Part shown: piece after piece, positions 36,974 to 45,888 of the stretch
Position numbering within the stretch: the stretch's first letter is position 1
How the letters are laid out: each line of letters opens with the position of its first letter
Origin: Lysobacter_K koreensis
GTDB lineage: Bacteria; Pseudomonadota; Gammaproteobacteria; Xanthomonadales; Xanthomonadaceae
Direction: 5' to 3'
Length of the DNA: 64,000 nt
NCBI RefSeq assembly: GCF_042677045.1
Contig: NZ_JBHTIH010000003.1
Location: 124,001-188,000 of the forward strand
Translations under genes and position numbers: made by a program
The notes under the pieces: model-generated
Database searches by the model: none
What the model saw: only the letters and a program-made list of their open reading frames with translations
Told to the model about the DNA's origin: nothing

Positions 36974-37816
36974 ATGAACGCCATGCCTCGAAACCACGCC
37001 GCTTTCGACCAGCTCGACCAGGTCCGCGCGCTGCTCGACAGCGGTGAGCCGACCCTGGCCGAACTCGCCCGCGCCACCGGCCTCAGCCCGACGCAGCTGC
37101 AACGCCGCTTCAGTGCGCGCTATGGCATCAGCCCGGCCGAGTACCTCGCGCAGCGCAAACTTGGCACGCTGAAATCGGCGCTGCGGGCCGGCAACCCCGA
37201 CGTCAGCGCCGCCCTGTACGACGCCGGCTACGGCTCGCCGTCGCGCGTGTACGAGGGCGGCGCGGCGAAACTGGGCATGACCCCGGCGCGTTACCGCGCC
37301 GGCGGCGCCGGTGAGCAGGTGCGCTGGAGCCTGGCCGACACCGCGCTGGGCACCGCGCTGGTCGCGACCACCGCGCGCGGCGTGTGCATGGTCGAGCTCG
37401 GCGACGACCCGGTCGCGCTGGAAGCGAAGCTTCGCGCCGAATTCCCGCATGCCACGCTCGAACGCGTCGACGCCGGTCGCGACGAGTTCCTCGCGCCCCG
37501 CGTGCGCGCGGTCGCCGATGCGCTGGCCGGCAAGCAGGCGCAGGTGCCGGTCGACCTGATCGGCACCGCGTTCCAGAAGAAGGTCTGGGATGCGCTGATG
37601 AGGATCCCGGCCGGCCAGACCCGCAGCTACGCGCAGCTGGCCGCGCAACTCGGCCAGCCGCGCGCCGCGCGCGCGGTGGCCAGCGCCTGTGCGCACAACC
37701 GGGTCGCGATCGTGGTGCCGTGCCACCGCGTGATCCGCGGCGACGGCTCGCTCGGCGGTTACCGCTGGGGCCTGCCGCTGAAGCAGCAGGTGCTGGAACG
37801 CGAGCGCGCGGCGTAG
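36974..37816 (+). CDS. AraC-HTH fused O6-methylguanine-DNA methyltransferase (Ada/Ogt-like)
   Basis: This 280-residue protein joins an AraC-type HTH (about residues 20-110, with TLAELARATGLSPTQLQRRF and MTPARYR) to an O6-alkylguanine transferase domain with the acceptor Cys250 in VPCHRVIRG. The N-terminal zinc/phosphotriester Ada domain is missing, so it can repair base methylation but lacks the usual methylation-sensing Cys. It may still bind DNA. It follows prc after a repeat element and a stem-loop. Confidence 0.9.
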   Translation: MNAMPRNHAAFDQLDQVRALLDSGEPTLAELARATGLSPTQLQRRFSARYGISPAEYLAQRKLGTLKSALRAGNPDVSAALYDAGYGSPSRVYEGGAAKLGMTPARYRAGGAGEQVRWSLADTALGTALVATTARGVCMVELGDDPVALEAKLRAEFPHATLERVDAGRDEFLAPRVRAVADALAGKQAQVPVDLIGTAFQKKVWDALMRIPAGQTRSYAQLAAQLGQPRAARAVASACAHNRVAIVVPCHRVIRGDGSLGGYRWGLPLKQQVLERERAA

Positions 37817-37876
37817 CGCCTGGTTAGGCTGCACAGCACCGTCGTCGCAATTTCGACCCAAGAATTTGGAGTTACC

Positions 37877-38263
37877 GTGTCTGCACCCGCTCGCGCCGGC
37901 CTCTTCATCTACGCCCAAGACCCTGACCGGCTTTCTGACTTTTACCAGTGCGTTCTAGGCATGACCGCTGCTCATCGCACCGATCAAATGGTCGTGCTTC
38001 GCTCGCCAGATTTGCAGCTCATCGTGCACGCCATGCCCCCGCAAGTTGCGTCGCAGGTCGTCGTCACCAGGCCTCCGCAGCTGCGCGACAGCGCCGCAAT
38101 CAAGTTCTTCTGCACCGTGCCCAGTCTTTCTTCCGCGCAAGAGTCAGCGCAATCCTTGGGCGGCCAGGTCCTTCCCGAGCAATGGCAGGGGCCGGGGTTC
38201 GTGGTGCGCAATGCCTGCGACCCCGAGGGCAACATCTTTCAGCTTCGCCAGAGTGCGGCCTGA
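37877..38263 (+). CDS. VOC family (glyoxalase-fold) protein
   Basis: This 128-residue protein has the VOC layout: LFIYAQDPDRLSDFYQCVLGM at the N-terminus and FVVRNACDPEGNIFQL at the C-terminus. The start is GTG with GGAGTT upstream. It is less GC-rich than its neighbours by eye, which hints at recent arrival. VOC proteins include dioxygenases and antibiotic-resistance proteins, and nothing here decides the substrate. Confidence 0.8.
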   Translation: MSAPARAGLFIYAQDPDRLSDFYQCVLGMTAAHRTDQMVVLRSPDLQLIVHAMPPQVASQVVVTRPPQLRDSAAIKFFCTVPSLSSAQESAQSLGGQVLPEQWQGPGFVVRNACDPEGNIFQLRQSAA

Positions 38264-38323
38264 GCATGGATTCGATTCACGCCGAAGCCCCTTCGCGGCG
38301 CGGCTGGGTTCACGCGGTAGCGC

Positions 38324-38824
38324 CTATTTCTTGGCGCGCCGCCGTGGCGACAGCCGGGTCGGCAGGTTGAGGCCGAGCTTGACGGTGTCGAATACCATCC
38401 GCGTCTCGTAACGGCGAATCGTGCCTTCGTCGGCGAACAGGCGCTCGGCCACTTCGCGGCAATGGGCGACGCCGCTGGTGGCCAGGATCACCAGGTAATC
38501 CCATTCGCCGGCGAGCACGTAGCACTGCTGCACCTCGGGCGCGGCGCGCATGCGCGCGGCGAAGCTGGCGTGGATCTTGGCCGATTCGCGCTCCATCGCC
38601 ACCGACACCGCGGCCAGGGCGACGCCGCCGAGCTGCTGCGGGTCGAGCACCGCGACCTGGCGCAGCAGGCCGGCCCGGCGGTAGCGGTGGATGCGCCGCT
38701 GCACCGCGCTGGCCGACAGGCCGACCACGTCGCCCAGCGCCGCCAGCGTGACCGCGGCGTCTCGCTGCAGCAGCTCGAGCAGGCGGTGGTCGAATTCATC
38801 CAGCGCGGCGGGCGATCGGGCCAT
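38324..38824 (-). CDS. Lrp/AsnC family transcriptional regulator
   Basis: This 166-residue regulator has an N-terminal wHTH (DEFDHRLLELLQRDAAVTLAALGDVVGLS) and a C-terminal RAM/effector domain (VQQCYVLAGEWDYLVIL). It lies divergent from the EamA transporter with 143 bp between starts, the usual arrangement of an amino-acid-sensing regulator and the exporter it controls. The likely ligand is an amino acid, by analogy. Confidence 0.93.
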   Translation of the reverse strand: MARSPAALDEFDHRLLELLQRDAAVTLAALGDVVGLSASAVQRRIHRYRRAGLLRQVAVLDPQQLGGVALAAVSVAMERESAKIHASFAARMRAAPEVQQCYVLAGEWDYLVILATSGVAHCREVAERLFADEGTIRRYETRMVFDTVKLGLNLPTRLSPRRRAKK

Positions 38825-38967
38825 GCAATATTCTTGCGTCGCAGTGCACGGATTTTCAATCGCGATGCTGGTGTCGCCGCTACGCTGGCCATCTCGATAC
38901 GCCGCGCCATCGATCGCGCCATCGCCAGGCGCCTTGGCGCCATTCTTTCCCCCGAGCCGTCCTCCCC

Positions 38968-39900
38968 GTGAACGCCATCGCCTCCGCTCCCGCCCGCACC
39001 GCCTCCGCGCTCGCCGTGGCCTTGGCCCTGGCCTCGGTCTACATCCTCTGGGGCTCGACCTACCTCGCGATCCGCTTCGCGCTGGAAAGCTACCCGCCGT
39101 TCCTGCTCGGCGCCATCCGCATGTTCCTGGCCGGCGCGCTGATGTACGCGGTGCTGCGCGCGCGCGGCGCCACGCCGCCGACCGCGAAGCAGTGGCGCAC
39201 GCTCGGGGTGCTGTCGATCTGGATGGTGTTGCTCTCGAACGGCCTGGTGAACCTGGCGGAGACCGAGGTCGGTTCGGGCCTGGCGGCGATCGCGGTGGCG
39301 TCGATGCCGCTGTTCGCCGGGGTGTTCGCGATGCTGCGCGGCAAACATCCATCGCGAGCGGAATGGGCGGGGCTGACGATCGGCTTTCTCGGCGTCCTTT
39401 GGCTCAACGCCGGCAGCGAGCTGTCGTCTTCCACGCTCGGCCTGGTGTGTCTGATCATCGCGCCGATCGCCTGGGCCTGGGGGTCGATCTGGAGCCGCGA
39501 CCTCGACCTGCCCGAGCCGTTCATGGCCGCCAGCGCGCAGATGATCGCCGGCAGCGCGTGGATGCTCGCCGCCGCGCTGGTCACCGGCGAACGCATCACC
39601 GAAGTGCCGACGCTCGATGCGACCGCGGCACTGCTGTACCTGGTCGTCGCCGGCTCGATTTTCGGCTTCACCGCCTACATCTGGCTGTTGCACCACGTGC
39701 GCCCCGCGCTGGCGACCAGTTATGCCTACGTCAATCCGCCGATCGCGGTGCTGCTCGGCGCGTTGCTCGGTGGCGAACATTTCACCCGCCACGATATCGG
39801 CGCGATGGCGGTGATCCTGGTCGGCGTGGTGATCATCACCTTGTCGAAATCGCGCGCGGCCAAACCGGCCGCGGTCGCGCCGAGCGAGCCGGCCGCATGA
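38968..39900 (+). CDS. EamA/DMT family transporter (YedA type)
   Basis: This 310-residue protein has ten hydrophobic segments in two EamA halves; the first begins SVYILWGSTYLAIRFALE, the second ends VGVVIITL. The start is GTG. It is probably a metabolite or amino-acid exporter. The divergent Lrp gene suggests control, and the stop overlaps the rarD start by ATGA, so the two transporters are co-translated. Confidence 0.9.
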   Translation: MNAIASAPARTASALAVALALASVYILWGSTYLAIRFALESYPPFLLGAIRMFLAGALMYAVLRARGATPPTAKQWRTLGVLSIWMVLLSNGLVNLAETEVGSGLAAIAVASMPLFAGVFAMLRGKHPSRAEWAGLTIGFLGVLWLNAGSELSSSTLGLVCLIIAPIAWAWGSIWSRDLDLPEPFMAASAQMIAGSAWMLAAALVTGERITEVPTLDATAALLYLVVAGSIFGFTAYIWLLHHVRPALATSYAYVNPPIAVLLGALLGGEHFTRHDIGAMAVILVGVVIITLSKSRAAKPAAVAPSEPAA

Positions 39901-40820
39901 GCACCGCGGCGACGCTCGATCGCCGCGGGCTGTGGATCGCGTTCGGCTCGTTCGTGCTGTGGGGGCTGATGCCGCTGTACTGGCACCTGCTCAAGGCGGT
40001 GCCGTCGCTGCAGATCGTCGCCCACCGGATCGTCTGGAGCGCGCTGCTGGTCGGCGCCTGGCTGACCTGGACGCAGGGCCGCGGCTGGCTGCGCGCGGCG
40101 CTGGCCAGGCCGCGAGTGGCGTGGATGCTGGCGCTGAGCGGGGTGCTGATCGGCGGCAACTGGGGCCTGTACATCTGGGCGGTCAACGCCGGGCACGTGA
40201 TCGAGACCAGCCTGGGCTACTTCATCAACCCGCTGTTGAACGTGGTGCTCGGCGTGGCGCTGCTGCACGAGCGCCTCAACCGCGTGCAGTGGGCTTCGGT
40301 CGCGATCGCGGCGGCGGGGGTGGGGTGGCTGACCTTCCAGCACGGCGCGGTCCCGTGGATCGCGCTGGTGCTGGCGGCGTCGTTCGCACTGTACGGGCTG
40401 ATCCGCAAGCTCGCCGCGGTCGAGTCGATCCCCGGCCAAGGCATCGAGGGCCTGTACCTGCTGCTGCCGGCGCTGGCGCTGGTGGCGTGGGGCGAAAGCC
40501 ACGGCCAGGGCGGCTTCCTGCACGGCTGGGGCTGGGGGCTGGGCGTGCTGCTGGTGGTCAGCGGCGCACTGACCGCGCTGCCGTTGATCGGTTTCGCCTA
40601 CGCGGTGCGGCGCGTGCCGCTGTCGGTGGTCGGGCTGATGCAGTACATCGCGCCGACGCTGCAATTCCTGCTCGGCGTGTTCGTGTTCCACGAAGCCTTC
40701 GACCGCGAGCGCGCGATTGGCTTTGCGTTGATCTGGCTGGCGTTGGCGATCTTCGCCGGCGACGGCCTCGCGCGTTCGCGCCGCCCGGTGCCGGCCCCGG
40801 CCGCGACAAGCCGGGCATGA
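39897..40820 (+). CDS. rarD: EamA family transporter RarD
   Basis: This 307-residue ten-helix protein has the RarD signature: FVLWGLMPLYWHLL, the GGNWGLYIWAVN turn with LGYFINPLLNVVLG, and IAPTLQFLLGVFVFHE. RarD was named for chloramphenicol-sensitivity phenotypes and its substrate is uncertain. It follows the YedA-type gene with a 4-bp overlap. Confidence 0.92.
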   Translation: MSTAATLDRRGLWIAFGSFVLWGLMPLYWHLLKAVPSLQIVAHRIVWSALLVGAWLTWTQGRGWLRAALARPRVAWMLALSGVLIGGNWGLYIWAVNAGHVIETSLGYFINPLLNVVLGVALLHERLNRVQWASVAIAAAGVGWLTFQHGAVPWIALVLAASFALYGLIRKLAAVESIPGQGIEGLYLLLPALALVAWGESHGQGGFLHGWGWGLGVLLVVSGALTALPLIGFAYAVRRVPLSVVGLMQYIAPTLQFLLGVFVFHEAFDRERAIGFALIWLALAIFAGDGLARSRRPVPAPAATSRA

Positions 40821-40952
40821 ACCAGACCCCCCTGAGCGCGCTGGCGCTGTTCCGGCTGCAACGGGAGGCGCACTACGCGGCAGGGTCGGCTTGGGTGCGC
40901 TGCCGGGCGCGCGGCCGACAGGCCCAGCCACCCGGTCGGCCGGGGCTGAGAG

Positions 40953-41280
40953 CCGCTCGGAGAGCGGTAGCAGGACCGCTTCAATGCGGCAGGAAGACCG
41001 CTCTAGAGCGGTTCAAGAACCGCATTAAAGCGGCAGGACAACCGCTCTAGAGCGGTAGGGGAACCGCATTAAAGCGGCAGGACAATCGCTCTGGAGCGGT
41101 AGGAACACCGCATCGGAGCGGTTCCGAGCCGCACTAGAGCGGCAGGAGAACCGCTCTGGAGGGGCTCGGAGTCGCATCGGAGCGGTTCAAGAACCGCATT
41201 GAAGCGGTAGCAGGACCGCTCCGGAGGGATTAAAAGCCGCATTGAAGCGGTGGGGCGACCGCATTAGAGCGCTAGGAATA
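40953..41280. repeat. tandem array of 15 hairpin units, about 22 bp each
   Basis: Fifteen head-to-tail units of 21-23 bp follow rarD. Each begins CCGC (or TCGC) and has a second arm such as GCGG, giving a potential 14-bp CCGC-N6-GCGG stem-loop, then an 8-bp spacer such as CAGGACAA, TAGGGGAA or TTCAAGAA. Loops alternate between TCTAGA-like and ATTAAA-like sequences, implying a 44-bp dimer. It has no reading frame of its own. The spacers are too short and too similar for a CRISPR. Confidence 0.9.
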
Positions 41281-41343
41281 CCGACCCCCCAGCGCCGGCG
41301 GCTCAGCGCTCGGACGCGCGCCGCGAACCGGCGTAGGGCTGGA

Positions 41344-41832
41344 TCAGCGACCAGCGCCAGCGCGAAGGATGGCCAAGCCGCTGCGCGGATCCGCCGCCGG
41401 GCCTGTCAGGGAACAGATTCCCGCGGACAGGGCACTGTCGGCGCCGTGCGCGTACACGACGTAGTGCCTGCCGGTCTGGAACAGGTAACCGCAATCCCCC
41501 CGGCCCGTGCCCGTTGCCAGTTGCAGCTGTTGGACCGGCGCGCCCTTGAACGTCTGGGTGACGGAAAAGCTCACCCGGTTGTAGGGGTGGTCGCGGTCGC
41601 CCAGTGGCCGCTCGGCAGCAAACTGCCGCTTGACCCAGTCGATCGTGACGGCAAGCCAGCCGCGGTCCATCTGCGGCGTCCGTTCCTCGATGGCGGTGAC
41701 GCGGCCCAGAAAGACACGGGTGCTGCGCGCCTTTTCCTGCGGCACCGTGCCGGGTGGTATGCAGCTGCAGGCCGCTGCGCCTAAGGGAGTGAAGCAAACC
41801 CCCAGCAAGATCATCGCGAGCCGGCGCTTCAT
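41344..41832 (-). CDS. exported NTR/TIMP-like hypothetical protein
   Basis: This 162-residue protein has a signal peptide (MKRRLAMILLGVCFTPLGAAA) followed directly by CSCIPP. A mature N-terminal CxC followed by VFLGRVTAIEE, further single cysteines in GRGDCGYLF and AGICSLTG, is the pattern of bacterial tissue-inhibitor-of-metalloproteinase-like (netrin-fold) proteins. The start is taken at MKRRL; a longer frame runs further upstream. Function is not established. No partner gene is adjacent. Confidence 0.6.
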   Translation of the reverse strand: MKRRLAMILLGVCFTPLGAAACSCIPPGTVPQEKARSTRVFLGRVTAIEERTPQMDRGWLAVTIDWVKRQFAAERPLGDRDHPYNRVSFSVTQTFKGAPVQQLQLATGTGRGDCGYLFQTGRHYVVYAHGADSALSAGICSLTGPAADPRSGLAILRAGAGR

Positions 41833-41864
41833 CGGGGATGGTGCCTCAGTGTGATCGAGAACTC

Positions 41865-42016
41865 GTAGGGTGGAATCCCCCAAGGGACTTCCTTCGGGGC
41901 ATCCCCCAAGGGGACTTCCTTCGGGGCGTAAGCGGAGCGCATTGCACCATCGCCATCTACGACGACCGCGCCGAGCCCCGCATCCGGCGCAATGCCCTTC
42001 GGTTATTGCGCCCTAC
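41865..42016. repeat. GTAGGGTG...CGCCCTAC bounded repeat element
   Basis: The outer ends are GTAGGG and GCGCCCTAC, with two tandem CCCCCAAGG-(G)ACTTCCTTCGGGGC units and the palindrome GCGCAATGCCCTTCGGTTAT within. It forms the last 20 codons of the minus-strand gene at 41957-42469. Confidence 0.7.
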
Positions 42017-42469
42017 GGCGCTGTTAGAGCGCACCGCGGACACCTCAAACCACGCCTCTAATGGACCGAGATCCGACACGCATGTGACCCGGTGCCAAGG
42101 GCCATCGACGCTATCAACCTTGCAATAGAACTCTTGGTTGCGCGGCTTTGCGTAGTAGATGACGTGAAGCAAGAGGTTCTTGGTCTCCGTGCCACACCTC
42201 ACATACTGGACCGAACCCTTTGTTGCTATGGGCCTAACGCGCCGACTCAGGCTCAGAGATTTTCCATTCTTGGTGATCTGCAACTCGCCAGCATACGCAC
42301 TGCCACTAGCGTCCATACCGACGACCTTGTACCTGCCCATAAACCAGCTTGGCAGTAGGTGATGGCCAGGTTGTGCAGGTATGCAGTAAGGCTCCTTTGG
42401 GGGAGGCGGTGGTGGCGGTGTGTAGCCCGCAGATAATAGGAATAGAAGAGAGACGGCCGTAGCTGACAT
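41957..42469 (-). CDS. exported hypothetical protein with repeat-encoded C-terminus
   Basis: This 170-residue protein starts with a signal-like stretch ending near SAGYTPPPPPPPKE, then a polyproline run. The mature part has four cysteines and a beta-rich look (YKVVGMDASGSAYAGELQITKNGKSLSL). The last 19 residues (after SAV, GRNNRRALRRMRGSARSS) come from the repeat at 41865-42016, so the original C-terminus may have ended at about WFEVSAV. The region is AT-richer than the neighbours, suggesting transfer. I do not recognise the family. Confidence 0.6.
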   Translation of the reverse strand: MSATAVSLLFLLSAGYTPPPPPPPKEPYCIPAQPGHHLLPSWFMGRYKVVGMDASGSAYAGELQITKNGKSLSLSRRVRPIATKGSVQYVRCGTETKNLLLHVIYYAKPRNQEFYCKVDSVDGPWHRVTCVSDLGPLEAWFEVSAVRSNSAVGRNNRRALRRMRGSARSS

Positions 42470-42484
42470 GCGCTTTAACGCCAG

Positions 42485-43801
42485 TTACGCCGCACGCAAC
42501 GCTTCAGTCACTGGCAACCTTGCCGCGCGCAGCGCCGGGAACAACCCGCCGACCAGGCCGATGCCGAGCGCCCACTTCATGCCGTTCCAGATCAGTTCGG
42601 GCGAGACCCGGAACTGGAACATCACCTGGCTGAAGTTGGAGCCCAGTGTGCTGACCGAGTAGCCGTTGAACAGCAGCCAGGCGACCGCGGCCCCGAGGGC
42701 GCCGCCGAGCAGCGCGAGCAGCATCGTCTCCAGCATCACCGCGATCACCACCGGCAGGCCGCGGAAGCCGAGCGCGCGCATCGTCGCGATCTCGCGCGCG
42801 CGGCCGGCGACCGCGGCGTACATGGTGTTGAGCGCGCCGAACACCGCGCCGATCGCCATGATCGTGCCGACCACGGTGCCGAGGATCGCGATCACCTTGG
42901 TCAGGCCTTCGGACTGCTTGCCGTAATAGCTGCGGGTGGTCTGCACGTCGAGCTTGAGGCGCGGGTCGGCGGCCATCGCCGCCTTCAGCTGCTTGAAGCC
43001 GTCCTTGCCGTCGAGCTTCGCGGTCACCGACTGGTACGAGGTGCGCTGGTAGGTGGACGCCAGCGTTTCCACGTCGGCCCACAGTTCCGAATCGTGCGAG
43101 TCGCCGGATTCGAATGCCCCGACGATCGTCCACTGCTGGTTGGCCAGCTCGATCTGCTTGCCGACCTCCAGGCCGACGTACTGGCGCTGCGCGCCCTTGC
43201 CGACCACCAGCTCGCGCATGCCGGGATTGAACCGGCGGCCCTCGACCAACTTGATCTTCGGCCGCAGTTCCCAACCGGCCTGGTCGACGCCGCGCATCTG
43301 CGCGTTGGCATCGGTGCCGTCGGCCTTGGTCACCATGTTGATCACCTGCGAGGCCTCCGCCGAGACCAGCGGCCGGCCGTCGCGGCCCTTGGCGATGCCG
43401 GCGAGATTGGCGATCAGCGGCACCTGCTCGCGGGTGATCACCGAGTTGGTTTCCGATTGCGAGCCGCCGCGCAGCATGATCGCGCTGTCGTCGCCGCCGG
43501 TGCGGTTGAGGGTGGCCTTGAAGCCTTCGCCCATCGCCAGCATCGCCACCAGCACGCCCACGACCCCGGCGATGCCAACTATGATCACCATCGACGCGCC
43601 CCAGCGCTGCGGCAGGCTGGAGATGCCGATGCCGGTCACCGCCAGCGTCTGCCGGCCGCGCTGGGTCAGCAGCAGCCACGCGGCGAGCACTGCCACCACG
43701 ATCGCCACGCCGTACCACGGCAGCACGATCCACGCCGCCAGGCCGGCGATCAGTGCGAGCAGGACTCCGAGGTTGCCGAGCCACCTCTTCATGCGGTTCA
43801 T
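42485..43801 (-). CDS. ABC transporter permease, FtsX/MacB-type (second permease)
   Basis: This 438-residue permease has two N-terminal helices, a periplasmic MacB-PCD domain (about 120-300) and an FtsX domain with three helices ending FPALRAARLPVTEALRAA. It starts 15 bp after the other permease. Together with the adaptor and ATPase it forms a tripartite efflux or envelope-substrate complex in the inner membrane. No TolC is in the cluster. Confidence 0.92.
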   Translation of the reverse strand: MNRMKRWLGNLGVLLALIAGLAAWIVLPWYGVAIVVAVLAAWLLLTQRGRQTLAVTGIGISSLPQRWGASMVIIVGIAGVVGVLVAMLAMGEGFKATLNRTGGDDSAIMLRGGSQSETNSVITREQVPLIANLAGIAKGRDGRPLVSAEASQVINMVTKADGTDANAQMRGVDQAGWELRPKIKLVEGRRFNPGMRELVVGKGAQRQYVGLEVGKQIELANQQWTIVGAFESGDSHDSELWADVETLASTYQRTSYQSVTAKLDGKDGFKQLKAAMAADPRLKLDVQTTRSYYGKQSEGLTKVIAILGTVVGTIMAIGAVFGALNTMYAAVAGRAREIATMRALGFRGLPVVIAVMLETMLLALLGGALGAAVAWLLFNGYSVSTLGSNFSQVMFQFRVSPELIWNGMKWALGIGLVGGLFPALRAARLPVTEALRAA

Positions 43802-43816
43802 GTCGTTGTCCTTGTC

Positions 43817-44974
43817 TCAGCGGCCGGCCAATGCATCAACGATATTCAGGCGCATCGCCCGCAGCGCGGGCAGCAAGCCGACCACCAGTCCGATCGCCAG
43901 CATCAGGCCGATCGCCATCAGCCAGGTCTCCGCCGGCACCGTGTCGAGCTGGATCATGCCGCCACTCACCGCGGCGATCATCGACATCACCACGCTGGCG
44001 ATCGCCATGCCGATCAGGCCACCCAGCAGCACCAGCAGCACCGATTCGGCCATCACCAGCAGCAGCAGGCTGCGGTTGCTGAAGCCGATCGTCTTCATCA
44101 CCGCCAGCTCCGGGATGCGCTCGCGCACCGCCTGCGCCATGGTGTTGCCGGTCAGCAGCAGCAGGGTGAAGAACACCGCGCTCATGATCGCGGTCACGAT
44201 CAGGCCGATGTCGGCGAACTGCTTGACGAACGCCTGGTTGAACGCGGTCTCAGTCTGGGTCTTGGTCTCGTGGTCGGAGTTCTCGCTGAGCGCGTCGATC
44301 GCGCGCGCGACCTGGGTGGCGTTGTCCGCGTCGTCGAGCTTGACGATGTACCAGCCGACCCGGCTCTTGACGAAGTCGTTGGCCTCGTCGAAGTACTGCC
44401 AGTTGAACACCAGCTGGTTTTCCTCGCCGCGGCGCTTCTGGTCCTTGACCTTGAACACGCCCATCAGCTTGAAGGTCCAGGTGTTGCCGCCCTTGGTCGG
44501 GAAGATGGTGGCCTGCAGCGGCACGGTGTCGCCGATCTTCCAGCCGTGCTTCTTGGCCAGCGACTCGCCGACCACGATGCCGTCGCGGGTCGACTCGAAC
44601 GCGGTCACCTGCGCCTTGGAGATGTCGTACTCCGGGTACAGGTCGAAGAAGCCCGGGCCGACCGCGAAGTTCGGGAAGAACTCCTTGGGATCGCGGTAGT
44701 AGCCGCCGAACCACGCCGCGTACACCGACTGCTTCACCCCCGGGACCTTCGCGACCTGCGGGGTCAGGCTGTACGGCAGCATCTGCGTGATCGACAGCCG
44801 CGACGACACGATCAGGCGGTCGTAGCCGGCGACGTTGGTGCCGGCGTTGAACGCCATGCGCACCGAGTCGAGCAGGCCGAACAACAGGAACGCGGTGACC
44901 ACCGACAGCAGCGTCAGCGACGTGCGGGTCTTGCTGCGGAACAGCGCGGCCCAGATCAGGTGCAGGTATTTCAT
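43817..44974 (-). CDS. ABC transporter permease, FtsX/MacB-type (first permease)
   Basis: This 385-residue permease starts MKYLHLIWAALFRSKTRTSLTLLSVVTAF, the MacB/LolC-like opening. A periplasmic domain is followed by the FtsX helices ending LRAMRLNIVDALAG. The 153-bp gap to the ATPase is occupied by an inverted repeat pair. Two unequal permeases indicate a heterodimer. Confidence 0.93.
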   Translation of the reverse strand: MKYLHLIWAALFRSKTRTSLTLLSVVTAFLLFGLLDSVRMAFNAGTNVAGYDRLIVSSRLSITQMLPYSLTPQVAKVPGVKQSVYAAWFGGYYRDPKEFFPNFAVGPGFFDLYPEYDISKAQVTAFESTRDGIVVGESLAKKHGWKIGDTVPLQATIFPTKGGNTWTFKLMGVFKVKDQKRRGEENQLVFNWQYFDEANDFVKSRVGWYIVKLDDADNATQVARAIDALSENSDHETKTQTETAFNQAFVKQFADIGLIVTAIMSAVFFTLLLLTGNTMAQAVRERIPELAVMKTIGFSNRSLLLLVMAESVLLVLLGGLIGMAIASVVMSMIAAVSGGMIQLDTVPAETWLMAIGLMLAIGLVVGLLPALRAMRLNIVDALAGR

Positions 44975-44998
44975 GTCGAATGCCTCTTGCCGTTTTGC

Positions 44999-45122
44999 TC
45001 CCTCCCTTGCGAAGCAGGGGAGGGTTGGGGAGGGGTGCTCTTGCTGTTGCTGTTGCTGTTGCCGCAGTCGAAGGTCAAAGGCAACCCCCTCCCAATCTCC
45101 CCCTGCTTCGCAAGGGGAGGGG
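44999..45122. repeat. inverted pair of GC-rich repeats between ATPase and permease
   Basis: CCTCCCTTGCGAAGCAGGGG near the left end and CCCCCTGCTTCGCAAGGGGAGG at the right are near-perfect inverted copies, separated by (TTGCTG)n-like sequence. They could form a long hairpin in the operon mRNA. Confidence 0.75.
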
Positions 45123-45127
45123 CCGAA

Positions 45128-45820
<693 letters not shown>

Positions 45821-45854
45821 GCCTTGCTCCTGTCGTTGCGTTTGTTCTCTTGCT

Positions 45855-45882
45855 CGTCATTCCTGCCTTCGCAGGAATGACG
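45855..45882. repeat. perfect REP palindrome
   Basis: 12-bp arms CGTCATTCCTGC/GCAGGAATGACG around CTTC. It sits between the adaptor and the ATPase genes. Confidence 0.75.
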
Positions 45883-45888
45883 GCCGGG

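Noticed and set aside
34178..37918. Minus-strand frame of 1246 codons
   Set aside because: It is antisense to prc and the ogt-like gene, without any domain; third-position GC bias explains its length.
40953..41280. CRISPR array
   Set aside because: Period is 22 bp with 8-bp spacers that recur; CRISPR repeats have 21-48 bp and unique spacers of 25-45 bp. No cas gene is present.
41303..41797. Overlapping minus-strand frame next to the TIMP-like gene
   Set aside because: It lacks a leader and runs in another frame over the same bases; the frame with signal peptide and CSC motif is better.
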